Below are positions 1 through 10,075 of a stretch of 55,495 nucleotides of DNA, piece by piece (position 1 is the first letter of the stretch; the number at the start of each line of letters is the position of its first letter). Source of the DNA: Lingula anatina (lineage: Eukaryota; Brachiopoda; Lingulata; Lingulida; Lingulidae); contig NW_019775382.1 in NCBI RefSeq assembly GCF_001039355.2, positions 57,816-113,310 of the forward strand. Direction: 5' to 3'. Made by a program: the position numbers and the translations under genes. Under the pieces are notes generated by a model. The model was not told the DNA's origin and made no database searches. It saw only the letters and a list, made by a program, of their open reading frames with translations.

Positions 1-760
1 TTGTGTGTGTGTGTGTGTGTTTTTTTTTTTTTTTCTAAACCTGCTGTTGATAAACTTGACAACTAGAGTTGAGATAAGGAAATTTTACTGTACCTTAAAG
101 ATCTCATCTCTGCCGCCTTTCCCCCCCCCCCCCCCCCACTCCCGACCCTCACACCTCCCCTGTCTTCCAAGCTCTGGTGCTTGTTTGTCAAAAACTTTGT
201 TTATTTATGTGTAATATGATATTTCTCCAGGCCTTCAAGTAAGTACATGAACGTGAACATTATGATCTTATTCATCTATTCAAACAAATGTAAATAATTT
301 GTAAATTCTTCACTCTTAATTCAAACAAATAAATAACAACAATTAAAAACTTGTAGTACTTGCTACAGAAACCAAACTGAAGTAAGCGTGTAAAATGCCC
401 TGTGGCTTTTAATAATAGTTTTATTGTAATTTCTGCACCAATGCAATAACATATTTTAACAAATCTGTTTCACACATTTCCAACAGTTTATGAGAATAAA
501 TAATATTAAAAACTACCACACTGAAAATAGAAATCACAATGGTCATTATAAATATTATATACACTGTCCACGTTTACTAGTTTGACTCTTGGCTGAATGA
601 ATATAGTAACTCATAAGGTCAGCTCAGACCTCATTTAAATAAATGAGTATAGTAATCACTCCTGAGTTTATCATTGGCCAAAACCTGTAAGACTTATTAT
701 ATATCAACAAAATTGAATCAGTCATAAACCATATACAAATACATATGTACCGATAGTAAA
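1..760. other. 5' flank of SDR gene A, no gene seen
   Basis: This AT-rich stretch begins with a GT/T tract (1-34) and has a poly-C tract at about 121-137. Only short meaningless ORFs are present. From about 760 onward it is homologous to the promoters of the two paralogues (near 12870 and 32885), so it is best read as the upstream flank of gene A. Confidence 0.5.
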
Positions 761-762
761 TC

Positions 763-821
763 AGGTCAATAATCAGGTCAGTAATTGGGTCACCCATACC
801 TGTTGTTGTGTTTTCACAAAA
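763..821 (+). promoter_or_regulatory. Putative proximal promoter of SDR gene A
   Basis: Three nuclear-receptor-like half-sites occur at exact 12-bp steps: AGGTCA at 763-768, AGGTCA at 775-780 and GGGTCA at 787-792. They are followed by CACAAAA at 815-821, which aligns with a perfect TATAAAA in gene B. The arrangement is shared by the upstream regions of genes B and C. The spacing (DR6) is not a classical receptor spacing. Promoter function is inferred from conservation, position and the TATA alignment. Confidence 0.45.
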
Positions 822-839
822 GGTGAAGAGTTTCTTATG

Positions 840-931
840 CAGCTGGTTGGTTATAGTGCTGAGTCACAGCGCAGGCTGGGTGAATTTGAGTTTTTTTCTA
901 CAGTGTTGTTATTTCTTCTCCAGTACTGACA
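840..931 (+). other. Putative non-coding 5' exon of SDR gene A
   Basis: A good splice donor (GTAAGTAT) begins at 932, and the matching acceptor (TTACAG) ends at 1519, directly before the leader of coding exon 1 (1520-1560). The same donor is present in gene B at 13041. The upstream edge is a guess placed about 25 bp below the TATA-like box. A TSS map or cDNA would decide it. Confidence 0.4.
857..867 (-). promoter_or_regulatory. MARE/antioxidant-response-like element, gene A
   Basis: The sequence is TGCTGAGTCAC. Its reverse complement GTGACTCAGCA fits the antioxidant response core TGACnnnGC, bound in animals by NRF2/CNC-small Maf dimers, and contains an AP-1 site. It lies about 40 bp downstream of the TATA-like position and is unchanged in genes B (12966) and C (32979) although flanking bases differ. 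Function is inferred. Confidence 0.4.
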
Positions 932-1320
932 GTAAGTATCTGGCCTTGCTGACATCTTCAGGGGGATTTAATGTTATAATTAACCAAGTTTCTTTTTCAT
1001 TATAATATATTTTACTTACACTGTATAATGAGAACTTCAATTTGAAGTTGAATTGAGTGATGATAATGTACTAGTGGAAGAACAGTTTCACCCTCTCTTG
1101 ATTTTTTTTTTTTATAAAGATAAATTATTTCCCCAATGTCAGTTGAAGGATATGTAAAATGTATTATTTAGCAGTTTATCTCCCCCCCCCCCCCCTTCTC
1201 TACCCAGGAGTACAAGAATAGATTGCAAAGCAACAATAGTGGCGTGTCTCTCCTAACTTGGGGTCATATAAGGTCATGTGCCCTGAACTGGTCTAATTTG
1301 TGTTAGGCCCCATTCAGAAC

Positions 1321-1475
1321 AGTGGACTAACTACATGTAGTCTAAGGGTCAAATATGGCCAACTCTCTTGAATACTTCCCCACAGGATATTTATTCACTG
1401 TCTATTAGCACATTAGACGGCAGTTTTGGTAGTAGGTCGCAATATTTGGCCCTCGGACTAGTTAGTCTAGTCGTC
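1321..1475. mobile_element. Short MITE-like inverted-repeat insertion
   Basis: The stretch GGACTAACTA...AAGGGTCAAATAT at the left reappears inverted at the right (AATATTTGGCCCTCGGACTAGTTAGTC), giving imperfect ~30-bp arms around ~85 bp of spacer. It sits in intron 0 of gene A and I do not see it in the matching introns of B or C, so it looks like a gene A specific insertion. No coding capacity; superfamily not assigned. Confidence 0.4.
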
Positions 1476-1560
1476 AACATCTTGATCAAGAATTAAAGTC
1501 TTTGTTATTTCCCTTACAGCTATCAGTATAGTCAAGTTGTGAAGTGTCTATAATCCCAGT

Positions 1561-4500
1561 ATGAGTAAGAAGACAATCATTATCACAGGAGCCAATACAG
1601 GCATTGGGTTTGCAGCAGCCAGAATCCTGGGTAGATCAGGAGACAAGTATACAGTGATCTTAGCCTGTAGATCTGAGGAGAGAGGACAGGAGGCTGTGAG
1701 GACCATCAAAGAGGAAAGCCCCAATGCAGATGTGGTCTACATGAATGTGAGTACTTCAGTTTACAAAGTTGACAAAGTCTCACTTCATGTGGAGACCTTT
1801 TATTAATGTGATTGCCTATGTCAGATATATTACATATGAAAACAAATGAGTTACCAGATTTTAACAGAACATTTGAAATGTCCTGAGGTAGCACTTGTGA
1901 AGCTAATTGATGATTATTAAAGTAATATTTACTGCACTTCAAGAAGGCACAAAGAGGATATATCACAATTTAATAAAGACTTTTATCCACAGCTTTTACC
2001 AATTGACGCTTCCTCTGAAAGTGTGATTTTATTTCCAGTTGGACCTGTCAAGTATGGCATCTGTTCACAAATTTGTGGAGAATTTCCACGCCAGCGGACA
2101 CAAGCTTCATGTGCTATGTAACAACGCAGGAATGTTGGTGGGCAACGCTACCAAGTCACCACAGATTACCCAGGATGGCCTTGAAGTTACCATGGAAACA
2201 AACCATCTGGGTAAGTTACCATGGAACCAAATCTGGGTGAGTTACCATGGTATCAAACTATCTGGTAAGTTACCATGGGAACTAATTTGGGTAAATTTCA
2301 AAGAAATCATACTGGGTAAGTTACAATTGTATGATGGAAACAGATAATTTGGGTGAGTTTCAAAAATCTTTTTGTTTGTAAGTGATATTTAGCTTCTTGA
2401 AAATTTCATGGCTTTATCATCAATGATTTTACAATCTGCATATTCATCTTTGTTTTTCTCAGTTACAGATGTTCACCTTCTATAGTAATGATTATAGATA
2501 TTTTTCACTTTTCACTGATTTAAAAACGTATAAGTTTCCATGGTTTTTCTTTTTTTTTTTTTTCATTTTAATCCTTTTAAAATAAGTTTTTTGCTATTGT
2601 TGAATAATTGCAATGACACAAATATCCAATATCCAGATGTTAACCTTTAGAGATGCACTGGTAACTTTTGTGAAAATAGTCTATTAAACATGTTAAACAG
2701 TTCAGGTTTAATGTTCAGATAATGTATGTGTGAGCAAGAAGATATTTGATCTGGTACCCACACGTGGCCCATGGTGCACAGAACAAAACTTTCATCCAGG
2801 TTCTCTTTGAGGACATAGATGGACAGAATACAACCCAGTTGCCAGCCTTAGGAGGACTGGAAATCTAGTTACAGTATGCTAACACTTAATTGATGATGCT
2901 GATGGTGGAATGCTGTACATTGATTGATTGATTGATGAACTGTAATAAATAGAATCACATTCTGTTTACTACAAATTAATTGGAGCATTCTTTTATTGGT
3001 TTATAAGAAATGTAAATGAAGACAAAAGTGTAATCTGACAGCTTTAATTCCCAGGTCATTTTCTCCTGACCAGTCTGCTGCTGGATGACTTGAAAAGTAC
3101 AGCTCTTATTGAAGGGGAAGCTAGAATTGTTGTCACTGCATCACGTGTACATGACCTTGTACAGTCAAAGATGAGTAAGTGAGCTTTATCAAAATAGTGT
3201 AATTGTAATTGCACTGTCTGGATAGCTCGTGATTTATACGAAACAAATAAATAAATTAGGATTTTAACTAAATGTCTGATCCTCTCCACGTGAATGGCTA
3301 TACTGATAACTTCATCATCTATATTTCAGTGGGCACTAAACCAACCAACTGGGANCTACGTGAATGGCTATACTGATAAATTTATCATCTATATTTCAGT
3401 GGGTACTAAACCAACCAACTGGGATGATATGAACTACACTACACCCGGTTCCTTCAATTCCATGCAGGCATATAAGGATTCCAAGCTGGCCAATGTGATG
3501 TTCACCAGAGAACTGGCCAAAAAACTGGAAGGCACCAATGTCACCGTCAACTGCTTCTGTCCAGGTAATATATATATATATATACACATGTCAACTGCTT
3601 CTGTCCAGGTAATATATATATATACACATGTAAACTGCTTCTGTCCAGGTAATATATATATATACACATGTCAACTGCTTCTGTCCAGGTAATATATATA
3701 TATATATATGTCATATATATATATGTCAACTGCTTCTGTCCAGGTAATGCACACACACATCAACTGACAAAATTAGGACAGGTCAGAGGGCGTAATGAAA
3801 GAAGGTCAAAGGCCGTGTTAAGGTCAGATCAGATGTAATGAGGACAGGTCAAAGGTCATAATGGCCTTGATCTTAGACTAAATTGTACAGAATCTGCCAC
3901 TTTTCAGTGAAATGCAGTGGTTGGAGAAGTGATGTAAATCATTCCATGGTGTTTTCATCAAATAAAGCACATAGTTACCCAAACCTCTGTGAATGTGTTG
4001 CTGTGAACTAAGGGGCCTGTTGTCTTATTTCCAGGGATAGTTCGTACTGAACTTGGTCGGAATAATAGCGGTTGCCTCAAGTGCTGCTTCAGCTTTCTTC
4101 TCTGCTGCTGTTGTTGTCTTGGGCACAGCCTGCACCAGGGTGGAAATGACATTGTACAACTGGCTGTCAGCGATGCCGTAAAAGGTAAAGTAAATATATT
4201 ATTGGTATTCCTGGTACAACTGACTGTCAGTGATGTTGTAAAAGGTAAAGTTAATATATGATTGGTATTCCTGGTACAACTGACTGTCAGTGATGTTGTA
4301 AAAGGTAAAGTTAATATATGATTGGTATTCCTGGTACAACTGACTGTCAGTGATGTTGTAAAAGGTAAAGTAAATATATTATTGGTATTCCTGGTACAAC
4401 TGACTGTCAGCGATGCCGTAAAAGGTAAAGTAAATATATTATTGGTATTCCTGGTACAACTGACTGTCAGTGATGTTGTTAAAGGTAAAGTAAATATATT

Positions 4501-4865
4501 ATTGGTATTCCTGGTACAACTGACTGTCAGCGATGCCGTAAAAGGTAAAGTAAATATATTATTGGTATTCCTGGTACAACTGACTGTCAGTGATGTTGTT
4601 AAAGGTAAAGTAAATATATTATTGGTATTCCTGGTACATCTGGCGGTAATCAGTTTCATTTGAGCATCAGTTGCAGTTAGTGTTGTCCAGCAGTGATATC
4701 AGCTTGTGATATTAAGGCAACTTTATTTCAGGAGTAACTGGGCGTTACTTTAATGACCAGGAAGAAGTCACTCCTGCTGCCGAGGCCTTGGATGATGAAG
4801 CCTGTAAAAAGCTGTGGACCCTCAGTGAACAGATGGTGGGAGGGAAGAAGGAAGAAAAAGAATAG
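1561..4865 (+). CDS. SDR gene A, retinol dehydrogenase 11-14-like (6 coding exons)
   Basis: Exons are 1561-1746, 2039-2210, 3055-3174, 3400-3564, 4035-4184 and 4732-4865, all with GT-AG borders and compatible phases, giving 308 residues. It is a classical NAD(P)(H)-dependent short-chain dehydrogenase. The cofactor glycine motif TGANTGIG lies at 9-16, an adenine-pocket Asp in LDLSS at 64, NNAG at 90-93, the catalytic Ser about 149 (VVTAS), and YKDSK with catalytic Tyr184 and Lys188. PGIVRTEL (214-221) is typical of the retinol dehydrogenase/DHRS group, so oxidation or reduction of a retinoid, steroid or lipid aldehyde is likely; the substrate cannot be told. Unlike RDH11-14 there is no N-terminal membrane anchor. 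Residues 228-242 are unusually Cys-rich. Length is normal for the family. The start follows a conserved spliced leader. Introns 2, 4 and 5 begin with donor-containing repeats. Confidence 0.88.
2183..2357 (+). repeat. Exon 2-end/splice-donor minisatellite, gene A
   Basis: The last ~27 nt of exon 2 (GTTACCATGGAAACAAACCA...TGG) and its donor are repeated with divergence about five more times into intron 2, with units of 25-37 bp. Each copy keeps a donor-like core: GGGTAAGTT, GGGTGAGTT, TGGTAAGTT, GGGTAAATT, GGGTAAGTT, GGGTGAGTT. The coding frame stays open through the array and stops near 2345. Genes B and C have the same array. Confidence 0.8.
3285..3398 (+). repeat. Duplicated intron 3 end and exon 4 start across a one-N join
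   Basis: The last part of intron 3 and the first 25 nt of exon 4 (acceptor AG at 3328-3329) occur once before the N at 3355 and again, with a few substitutions, after it (acceptor AG at 3398-3399). Only the second acceptor leads into a complete exon. This looks like two contig ends laid side by side, probably different alleles. Confidence 0.7.
3546..3748 (+). repeat. Exon 4-end/splice-donor minisatellite with (TA)n, gene A
   Basis: The last 19 nt of exon 4 (GTCAACTGCTTCTGTCCAG) with the donor GTAATA and a variable (TA)n/ACACAT spacer is repeated about four more times, at roughly 40-55-bp intervals, giving five CCAG|GTAAT donors in a row. The equivalent arrays in B and C have about five and six donors. 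Where the period is 42 bp the frame is kept; TA length changes break it. Confidence 0.82.
3777..3860 (+). promoter_or_regulatory. AGGTCA direct-repeat (DR1-like) cluster in intron 4, gene A
   Basis: A degenerate minisatellite contains AGGTCAGAGGGCG, AGGTCAAAGGCCG and one perfect DR1 element, AGGTCAAAGGTCA at 3846-3858. DR1 is the classic site for RXR homodimers, PPAR-RXR, HNF4 and COUP-TF. Gene B has a much longer version at the same place. Regulatory function is inferred. Confidence 0.4.
4145..4640 (+). repeat. Exact 60-bp exon 5-end/splice-donor array, gene A
   Basis: The 3' end of exon 5 (GTACAACTGGCTGTCAGCGA...AAAAG) with its GTAAAG donor and about 25 bp of intron is repeated in perfect 60-bp steps, with no indel, so eight donors lie at 4185, 4245, 4305, 4365, 4425, 4485, 4545 and 4605. 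The coding frame stays open throughout; each unit would encode 20 residues. The last partial unit runs into unique intron sequence. Units alternate between GATGCCGTA and GATGTTGTA/T types, suggesting some 120-bp amplification. Confidence 0.9.
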
Positions 4866-6640
4866 AGTGGAGAGAGCCTACCCCTCCCAAAGTTTACTAT
4901 GAAGGCGACTGACACATCAGCTAAAGAGATGGCTAGGATTAAAAATGAAAAAATAATTGAAAAATATTTTAAAATGTGATACTAAAGTGACATTTTATTA
5001 GTCTGACGACCATATTATTATATTTTTATATATTATTTTATTATATTTTATTTATATATGCTCCAGCAAAATTACTAAAATAATATTTTGAAATATGATA
5101 CTGAAGTGCCTTTTAATTTGGCAGACACACATTATTTTATTTTATATATTATTTTATTATATTTATATATGTTCAGGCAAAATTTCATTTTCTTTGAAAT
5201 TCCATCAATTATCTGCATACACTATTGTAAGCCCATTACAGCTAAGATTTCTTAGCTTCAAGTGTATAACCCCAGCAGGTATAGGAGCACTGCCCGTCTT
5301 GCCAAATTATAGCATTTTCGTGTTCCTGGAAATTGCATCAATTTTCAAAATATACCCCTTCAATGCAGCTTAGATATTAAAAAAATAACCCAAGCAGGTG
5401 CAGGAGCACAGCACATCTTGCCAGATTAGAGTTATGTGTTTGTGAGTCCGCTACTCTCAGGTTCCTAATTAGTGAGTGTTAAAATTGGATCAATAAACGT
5501 ATGTGGTGCATGAACAGGTCTGGGGAAACTCAAATTATTAATAAGCGTATAGTCCAAATAAATACCAATACATATCTGGCAATTAGGAATCAGAGAGTAA
5601 TATTTTATATGGGATTAACACATCACTATATTCTCTTCCTTTACTGTTTTACTCTCTATTTAGTTTTTAATCTATATTATTATTGACCAGTATTAACAAA
5701 CATTCCATTTTTACAGTTATTGCATTTTATATTTTTGTAAACTGTTTTTCCATAATGTAGACATATATTTAAATGTGCCGTCATTATGATGTTTTGTGGA
5801 CATTGAAATTTCCTTCAAACGTAATGTTTCAGACATGAAAACCTTAAATACTGTACTAGATAAAACTAAAAAAATCGTATTACATTGCAGCAGTTGCCTG
5901 TGCGGTTGCCATGGCAGTGCGGTTGCCATGGCAGTAAGGGGCAAGGTCCTCAGTTTTGTCTTGACAAGTCACAGAGGCTAGAGCTGCAGTCGCACACTGA
6001 GTTTGTGGCTGAAATAACATGAGACAGATTCGTGGAACTCCAAGATTATATGTATGTTTATGTATATATATATATATATATACACTGTGTACATTGTGAG
6101 CTGACCTCTGAAATGCAACTTGCTCCCGGATTATCAGTTTGTTTCTGGACTGTTTTATTGTCTTATGTTTAATATGTGTGGTGTCGAAGATTTTTGCTGA
6201 TCAGATAGTAGGATAATCAGATCATTTCTGCACAGTTTTATTGTCTTATGTTTAACACGTGTGGTGTTGAAGATTTTTGCTGATCAGATAGTAGGATAAT
6301 CAGATCATTTCTGCACTGTTTTATTGTCTTATGTTTAACACATATGCTTTAGGCTTAGCAGACTGTATATCTGTCAGCTTTAGCTGGCTTGTTTTATTGT
6401 TTTAATACTATCACCTCATAACTGGTAATTTTGCATAATGTTGTTTGCTATACATTTGGTTTATTTCATAGAGCAAGGCGCATGTGACTTGCTATGATTT
6501 CTGGCGTCACACAAAGTACTAATATTTACATATTGTTATTATTATATAATGTATAGTGTAAATAAAAATGATATAAATTTGTGACATCTTTGTAGTAACA
6601 CTATGATTTCCTGTGGACGTAGAACGTGAATCAACCAATG
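4866..6640 (+). other. 3' UTR and 3' flank of SDR gene A
   Basis: This AT-rich stretch has counterparts after every exon 6 in the window (8203, 23346, 25519, 41266). Candidate poly(A) hexamers AATAAA are seen at 5492 and 6561; the latter lies in a context (GTAAATAAAAAT) kept in all copies. Small ORFs here are not supported as genes. The true transcript end cannot be set from sequence alone. Confidence 0.5.
6160..6350 (+). repeat. ~84-bp tandem repeat in the 3' flank of gene A
   Basis: The unit contains GTGTGGTGTTGAAGATTTTT, GCTGATCAGATAGTAGGATA and ATCAGATCATTTCTGCACAG; about 2.3 copies are present. The related stretch at 9715-10075 has about 4.4 copies, while 24460-24530 has one, so the copy number is variable. 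Confidence 0.75.
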
Positions 6641-7597
6641 TTCAGACTATGGCCAAGAGTATACAGATGTGTCTGGTTAAATAGATGGCTAATCTCTGTG
6701 CTGAAATCTCAAGGATGATTACATGGCTGGTAATTGTTTGCATAACTACTCAGTACTCAGGTACTGTCACTTAGCAAGTCCCTGTCAAGTCCCCTTGACA
6801 GTAATCAAGATAGTTAATTGCTCATCTGTGCCAATAAAAACAGCCCCTTAGCAGACAGACAAGACAAGGCAGGTTACCAAGCGTTAATTACATTGGGGCA
6901 AAGCCCAGCTCTCACTGAGCTCCTGCAGAGCAGATACAATGCCATCTGCGCGTGCAAATTTAATTGCTCCCATCTGGCCAAACGTTACAGGGTCACCTCA
7001 GCAAAAATGTCCACAATAATAACTGCGGCCCAGGTACGTAGAGGTAGGTGTTTAAGCTGTGTAAGACAGAAGTCAGACTTTGTAGCCTGTGCACAATTCC
7101 CCTCCTTTTATTACCAGGGTGTTGACATAACCAACCCTCTTAAAGTTTTTACTTTATTAATTTGGAAGGGGCTTGGTGATCATGTGAATCCAGGCAGCTT
7201 GAACGGTGTGGTATATAGTCCGGTGGCTGAGATATCTATGATACACACTTAATTAGTAGATTTCCCATTTTATTTGGACATATGTGATTGTATTAGAATT
7301 ACAAGAAAAGGGATGATGTAGATGAACTGACCTCAACTGTAAATAGTTTGTATAAAACTGACAGCTGTATATGAAAAAAAATGTAAATAAAATGTGTAAC
7401 CTACACTTTTTAAAAGTGTAGCTTTGTTTCTGATATACAAGCTCGTGTTCATGTTTATACCCAAATAACAAAGCTGATTGGGTGGATTTTTTAAAGGGCT
7501 AATAACTGTTCATTTTGGCCAAGAAATTAATTTTCCCGGAGTAAACAATAATTTTAATTCCCGTACTTACCAATGGTTAACGAATCCATTTCTACAT
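6641..7597. other. Distal 3' flank of gene A, no gene seen
   Basis: Sequence is near-identical to 10355-11333. Short ORFs (for example 6818-7252) are not conserved as frames in the second copy, which carries indels, so I do not call a gene. Confidence 0.5.
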
Positions 7598-7598
7598 N

Positions 7599-7985
7599 AT
7601 TGGTATTCCTGGTACAGCTGACTGTCAGCGATGTTGTAAAAGGTAAAGTAAATATATTATTGGTATTCCTGGTACAACTGGCTGTCAGTGATGTTGTAAA
7701 AGGTAAAGTAAATGTATTATTGGTTTTCCTGGTACAGCTGACTGTCAGCGATGCCGTAAAAGGTAAAGTAAATATATTATTGGTATTCCTGGTGCAACTG
7801 ACTATCAGTGATGTCACAAAAGGTAAAGTAAATATGTTATTGGTATTCCTGGTGCAACTGACTGTCAGTGATGTTGTAAAAGGTAAAGAAAATATAATAT
7901 TGGTATTCCAACTACAACTTACTGTCAGTGATGTTGTAAAAGGTAAAGATATATATTATTGGTATTCCTGGTACAACTGGCGGTA
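7599..7985 (+). repeat. Second copy of the exon 5-end 60-bp array (after one-N join)
   Basis: Immediately after the N at 7598 the sequence re-enters the exon 5-derived 60-bp array in mid-unit and runs through six donor-bearing units before reaching the same downstream intron seen at 4640. One unit near 7946 has lost one base. No exon 5 body is present. Confidence 0.85.
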
Positions 7986-8068
7986 ATCAGTTTCATTTGA
8001 GCATCAGTTGCAGTTAGTGTTGTCCAGCAGTGATATCAGCTTGTGATATTAAGGCAACTTTATTTCAG

Positions 8069-8202
8069 GAGTAACTGGGCGTTACTTTATTGACCAGGAG
8101 GAAGTCACTCCTGCTGCCGAGGCCTTGGATGATGAAGCCTGTAAAAAGCTGTGGACCCTCAGTGAACAGATGGTGGGAGGGAAGAAGGAAGAAAAAGAAT
8201 AG
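8069..8202 (+). CDS. Orphan exon 6 of an SDR gene (copy A')
   Basis: This 134-nt last exon has an acceptor AG at 8067-8068 and an intact TAG at 8200-8202, encoding the 43-residue C-terminus with the same end as gene A (one difference is Ile for Asn after GRYF). No exons 1-5 precede it on this side of the N at 7598. It is either the other allele of gene A exon 6 or the tail of a partial duplicate; the allele reading is favoured because flanks on both sides stay nearly identical for about 3 kb. Confidence 0.6.
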
Positions 8203-9714
8203 AGTGGAGAGAGCCTACCCCTCCCAAAGTTTACTATGAAGGCGACTGACACATCAGCTAAAGAGATGGCTAGGATTAAAAATGAAAAAAAGTTCGAAAA
8301 TATTTGAAAATATTTTAAAATATGATACTAAAGTGACTTCTTATTAGTCTGACAACCATATTATTATATTTTTATATATTATTTTATTATATTTTATTTA
8401 TATATGCTCGAGCAAAATTACTAAAATAATATTTTGAAATATGATACTGAAGTGCCTTTTAATTTGGCAGACAGACACATTATTTTATTTTATATATTAT
8501 TTTATTATATTTATATATGTTCAGGCAAAATTTCATTTTCTTTGAAATTCCATCAATTATCTGCATACACTATTGTAAGCCCATTACAGCCAAGATTTCT
8601 TAGCTTCAAGTGTATAACCCCAGCAGGTATAGGAGCACTGCCAAATTATAGCTTTTTCGTGATGCTGGAAATTGCATCAGTTTTCAAAATATACCCCTTC
8701 AATGCAGCTTAGATATTAAAGAAATAACTCAAGCAGGTGCAGGAGCACAGCACATCTTGCCAGATTAGAGTTATGTGCTTGTAAGTTTGCTACTCTCTGG
8801 TTCCTAATTGCCATACGGTTTGGAGTAGTAGTACAGGGTGGAAAAATGCCCAAAATGTGATAATAGTATGGTCCCGAATAAACATACAGGGTGGCAGCTT
8901 TTGACCAATAAGGAACCAGAAATCTATCATGTGATGTGAGTGCCACTGCGTGTGATTGCGTAGTGAAGTGCACTGCTGTCACAATCTACAGTAAACATAG
9001 GGCGCCGCCATGATGGATTTCGCTTGAGTGTTAAAATTGGATCAATGAACATATGTGGTGCATGAACAGGTCTGGGGAAACTCAAATTATTAATAAGTGT
9101 AAAGTCTTAAATAAGTCCGTACACTGTGGAATTTTTTGTCCAAATAAATACCCGTACATGTACGGCAATTAGGAATCAGAATTTTATATAGGATTAACAC
9201 ATCACTATATTATCTTCCTTTACTGTTTTACTCTCTATTTCCAGGTTTTAATCTATATTATTATTGACCAGTATTAACAAACATTCAATTTTTACAGTTA
9301 TTGCATTTTATATTTTTGTAAACTGTTTTTCAATAATGTAGACATATATTTATATTTAAATGTGCCGTCATTATGATGTTTTGTGGACATTGAAATTTTC
9401 TTCCAAATGTAATGTTTAAGACATGAAAACCTTACATACTGTACTAGATAAAATTTAAAAAAATTGTATTACATGGAAGGAGTTGCCTGTGCGGTTGCCA
9501 TGGCAGTGGGGGACAAAGTTCTCAGTTGTGTCTTGACAAGTCAGAAGCTAGAGCTGCAGTCGCACACTGAGTTTGTGGCTGAAATAACTTGAGACAGATT
9601 CGTGGAACTCCAAGATTATATGTATGTTTATGTATATATATGTACACTGTGTACATTGTGAGCTGACCTCTGAAATGCAACTTGCTCCCAGATTATCAGA
9701 TTGTTTTTGGACTG

Positions 9715-10075
9715 TTTTATTGTCTTATGTTTAACACGTGTGGTGTTGAAGATTTTTGCTGATCAGATAGTAGGATAATCAGATCATTTCTGCACAGTTT
9801 TATTGTCTTATGTTAAACACGTGTGGTGTTGAAGATTTTTGCTGATCAGATAGTAGGATAATCAGATCATTTCTGCACAGTTTTATTGTCTTATGTTAAA
9901 CACGTGTGGTGTTGAAGATTTTTGCTGATCATATAGTGGGATAATCAGATCATTTCTGCACATTTTTATTGTCTTTTGTTAAACACGTGTGGTGTTGAAG
10001 ATTTTTGCTGATCAGATAGTAGGATAATCAGATCATTTCTGCACAGTTTTATTGTCTTATGTTTAACACATATGC
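9715..10075 (+). repeat. ~84-bp tandem repeat, about four copies
   Basis: Same unit as at 6160-6350 (TGTTGAAGATTTTTGCTGAT ... TTTTATTGTCTTATG), expanded here. It lies in the 3' flank following the orphan exon 6. Confidence 0.75.

Noticed and set aside
808-1005. Possible upstream coding exon (65 codons, hydrophobic) for gene A as a membrane anchor
   Set aside because: The equivalent frame in B (12932-13114) starts elsewhere, the donor at 932 falls inside the frame, and the leader between the acceptor and ATG has an in-frame stop (TGA in GTTGTGAAG, depending on frame); evidence for coding is too weak.
3958-4659. 233-codon - strand ORF with repeated [14 protein letters not shown]
   Set aside because: It is the antisense shadow of the 60-bp exon 5-derived array in gene A.
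6818-7252. 144-codon + strand ORF
   Set aside because: The near-identical copy at 10560-10980 breaks the frame with indels, and no known motif is present.
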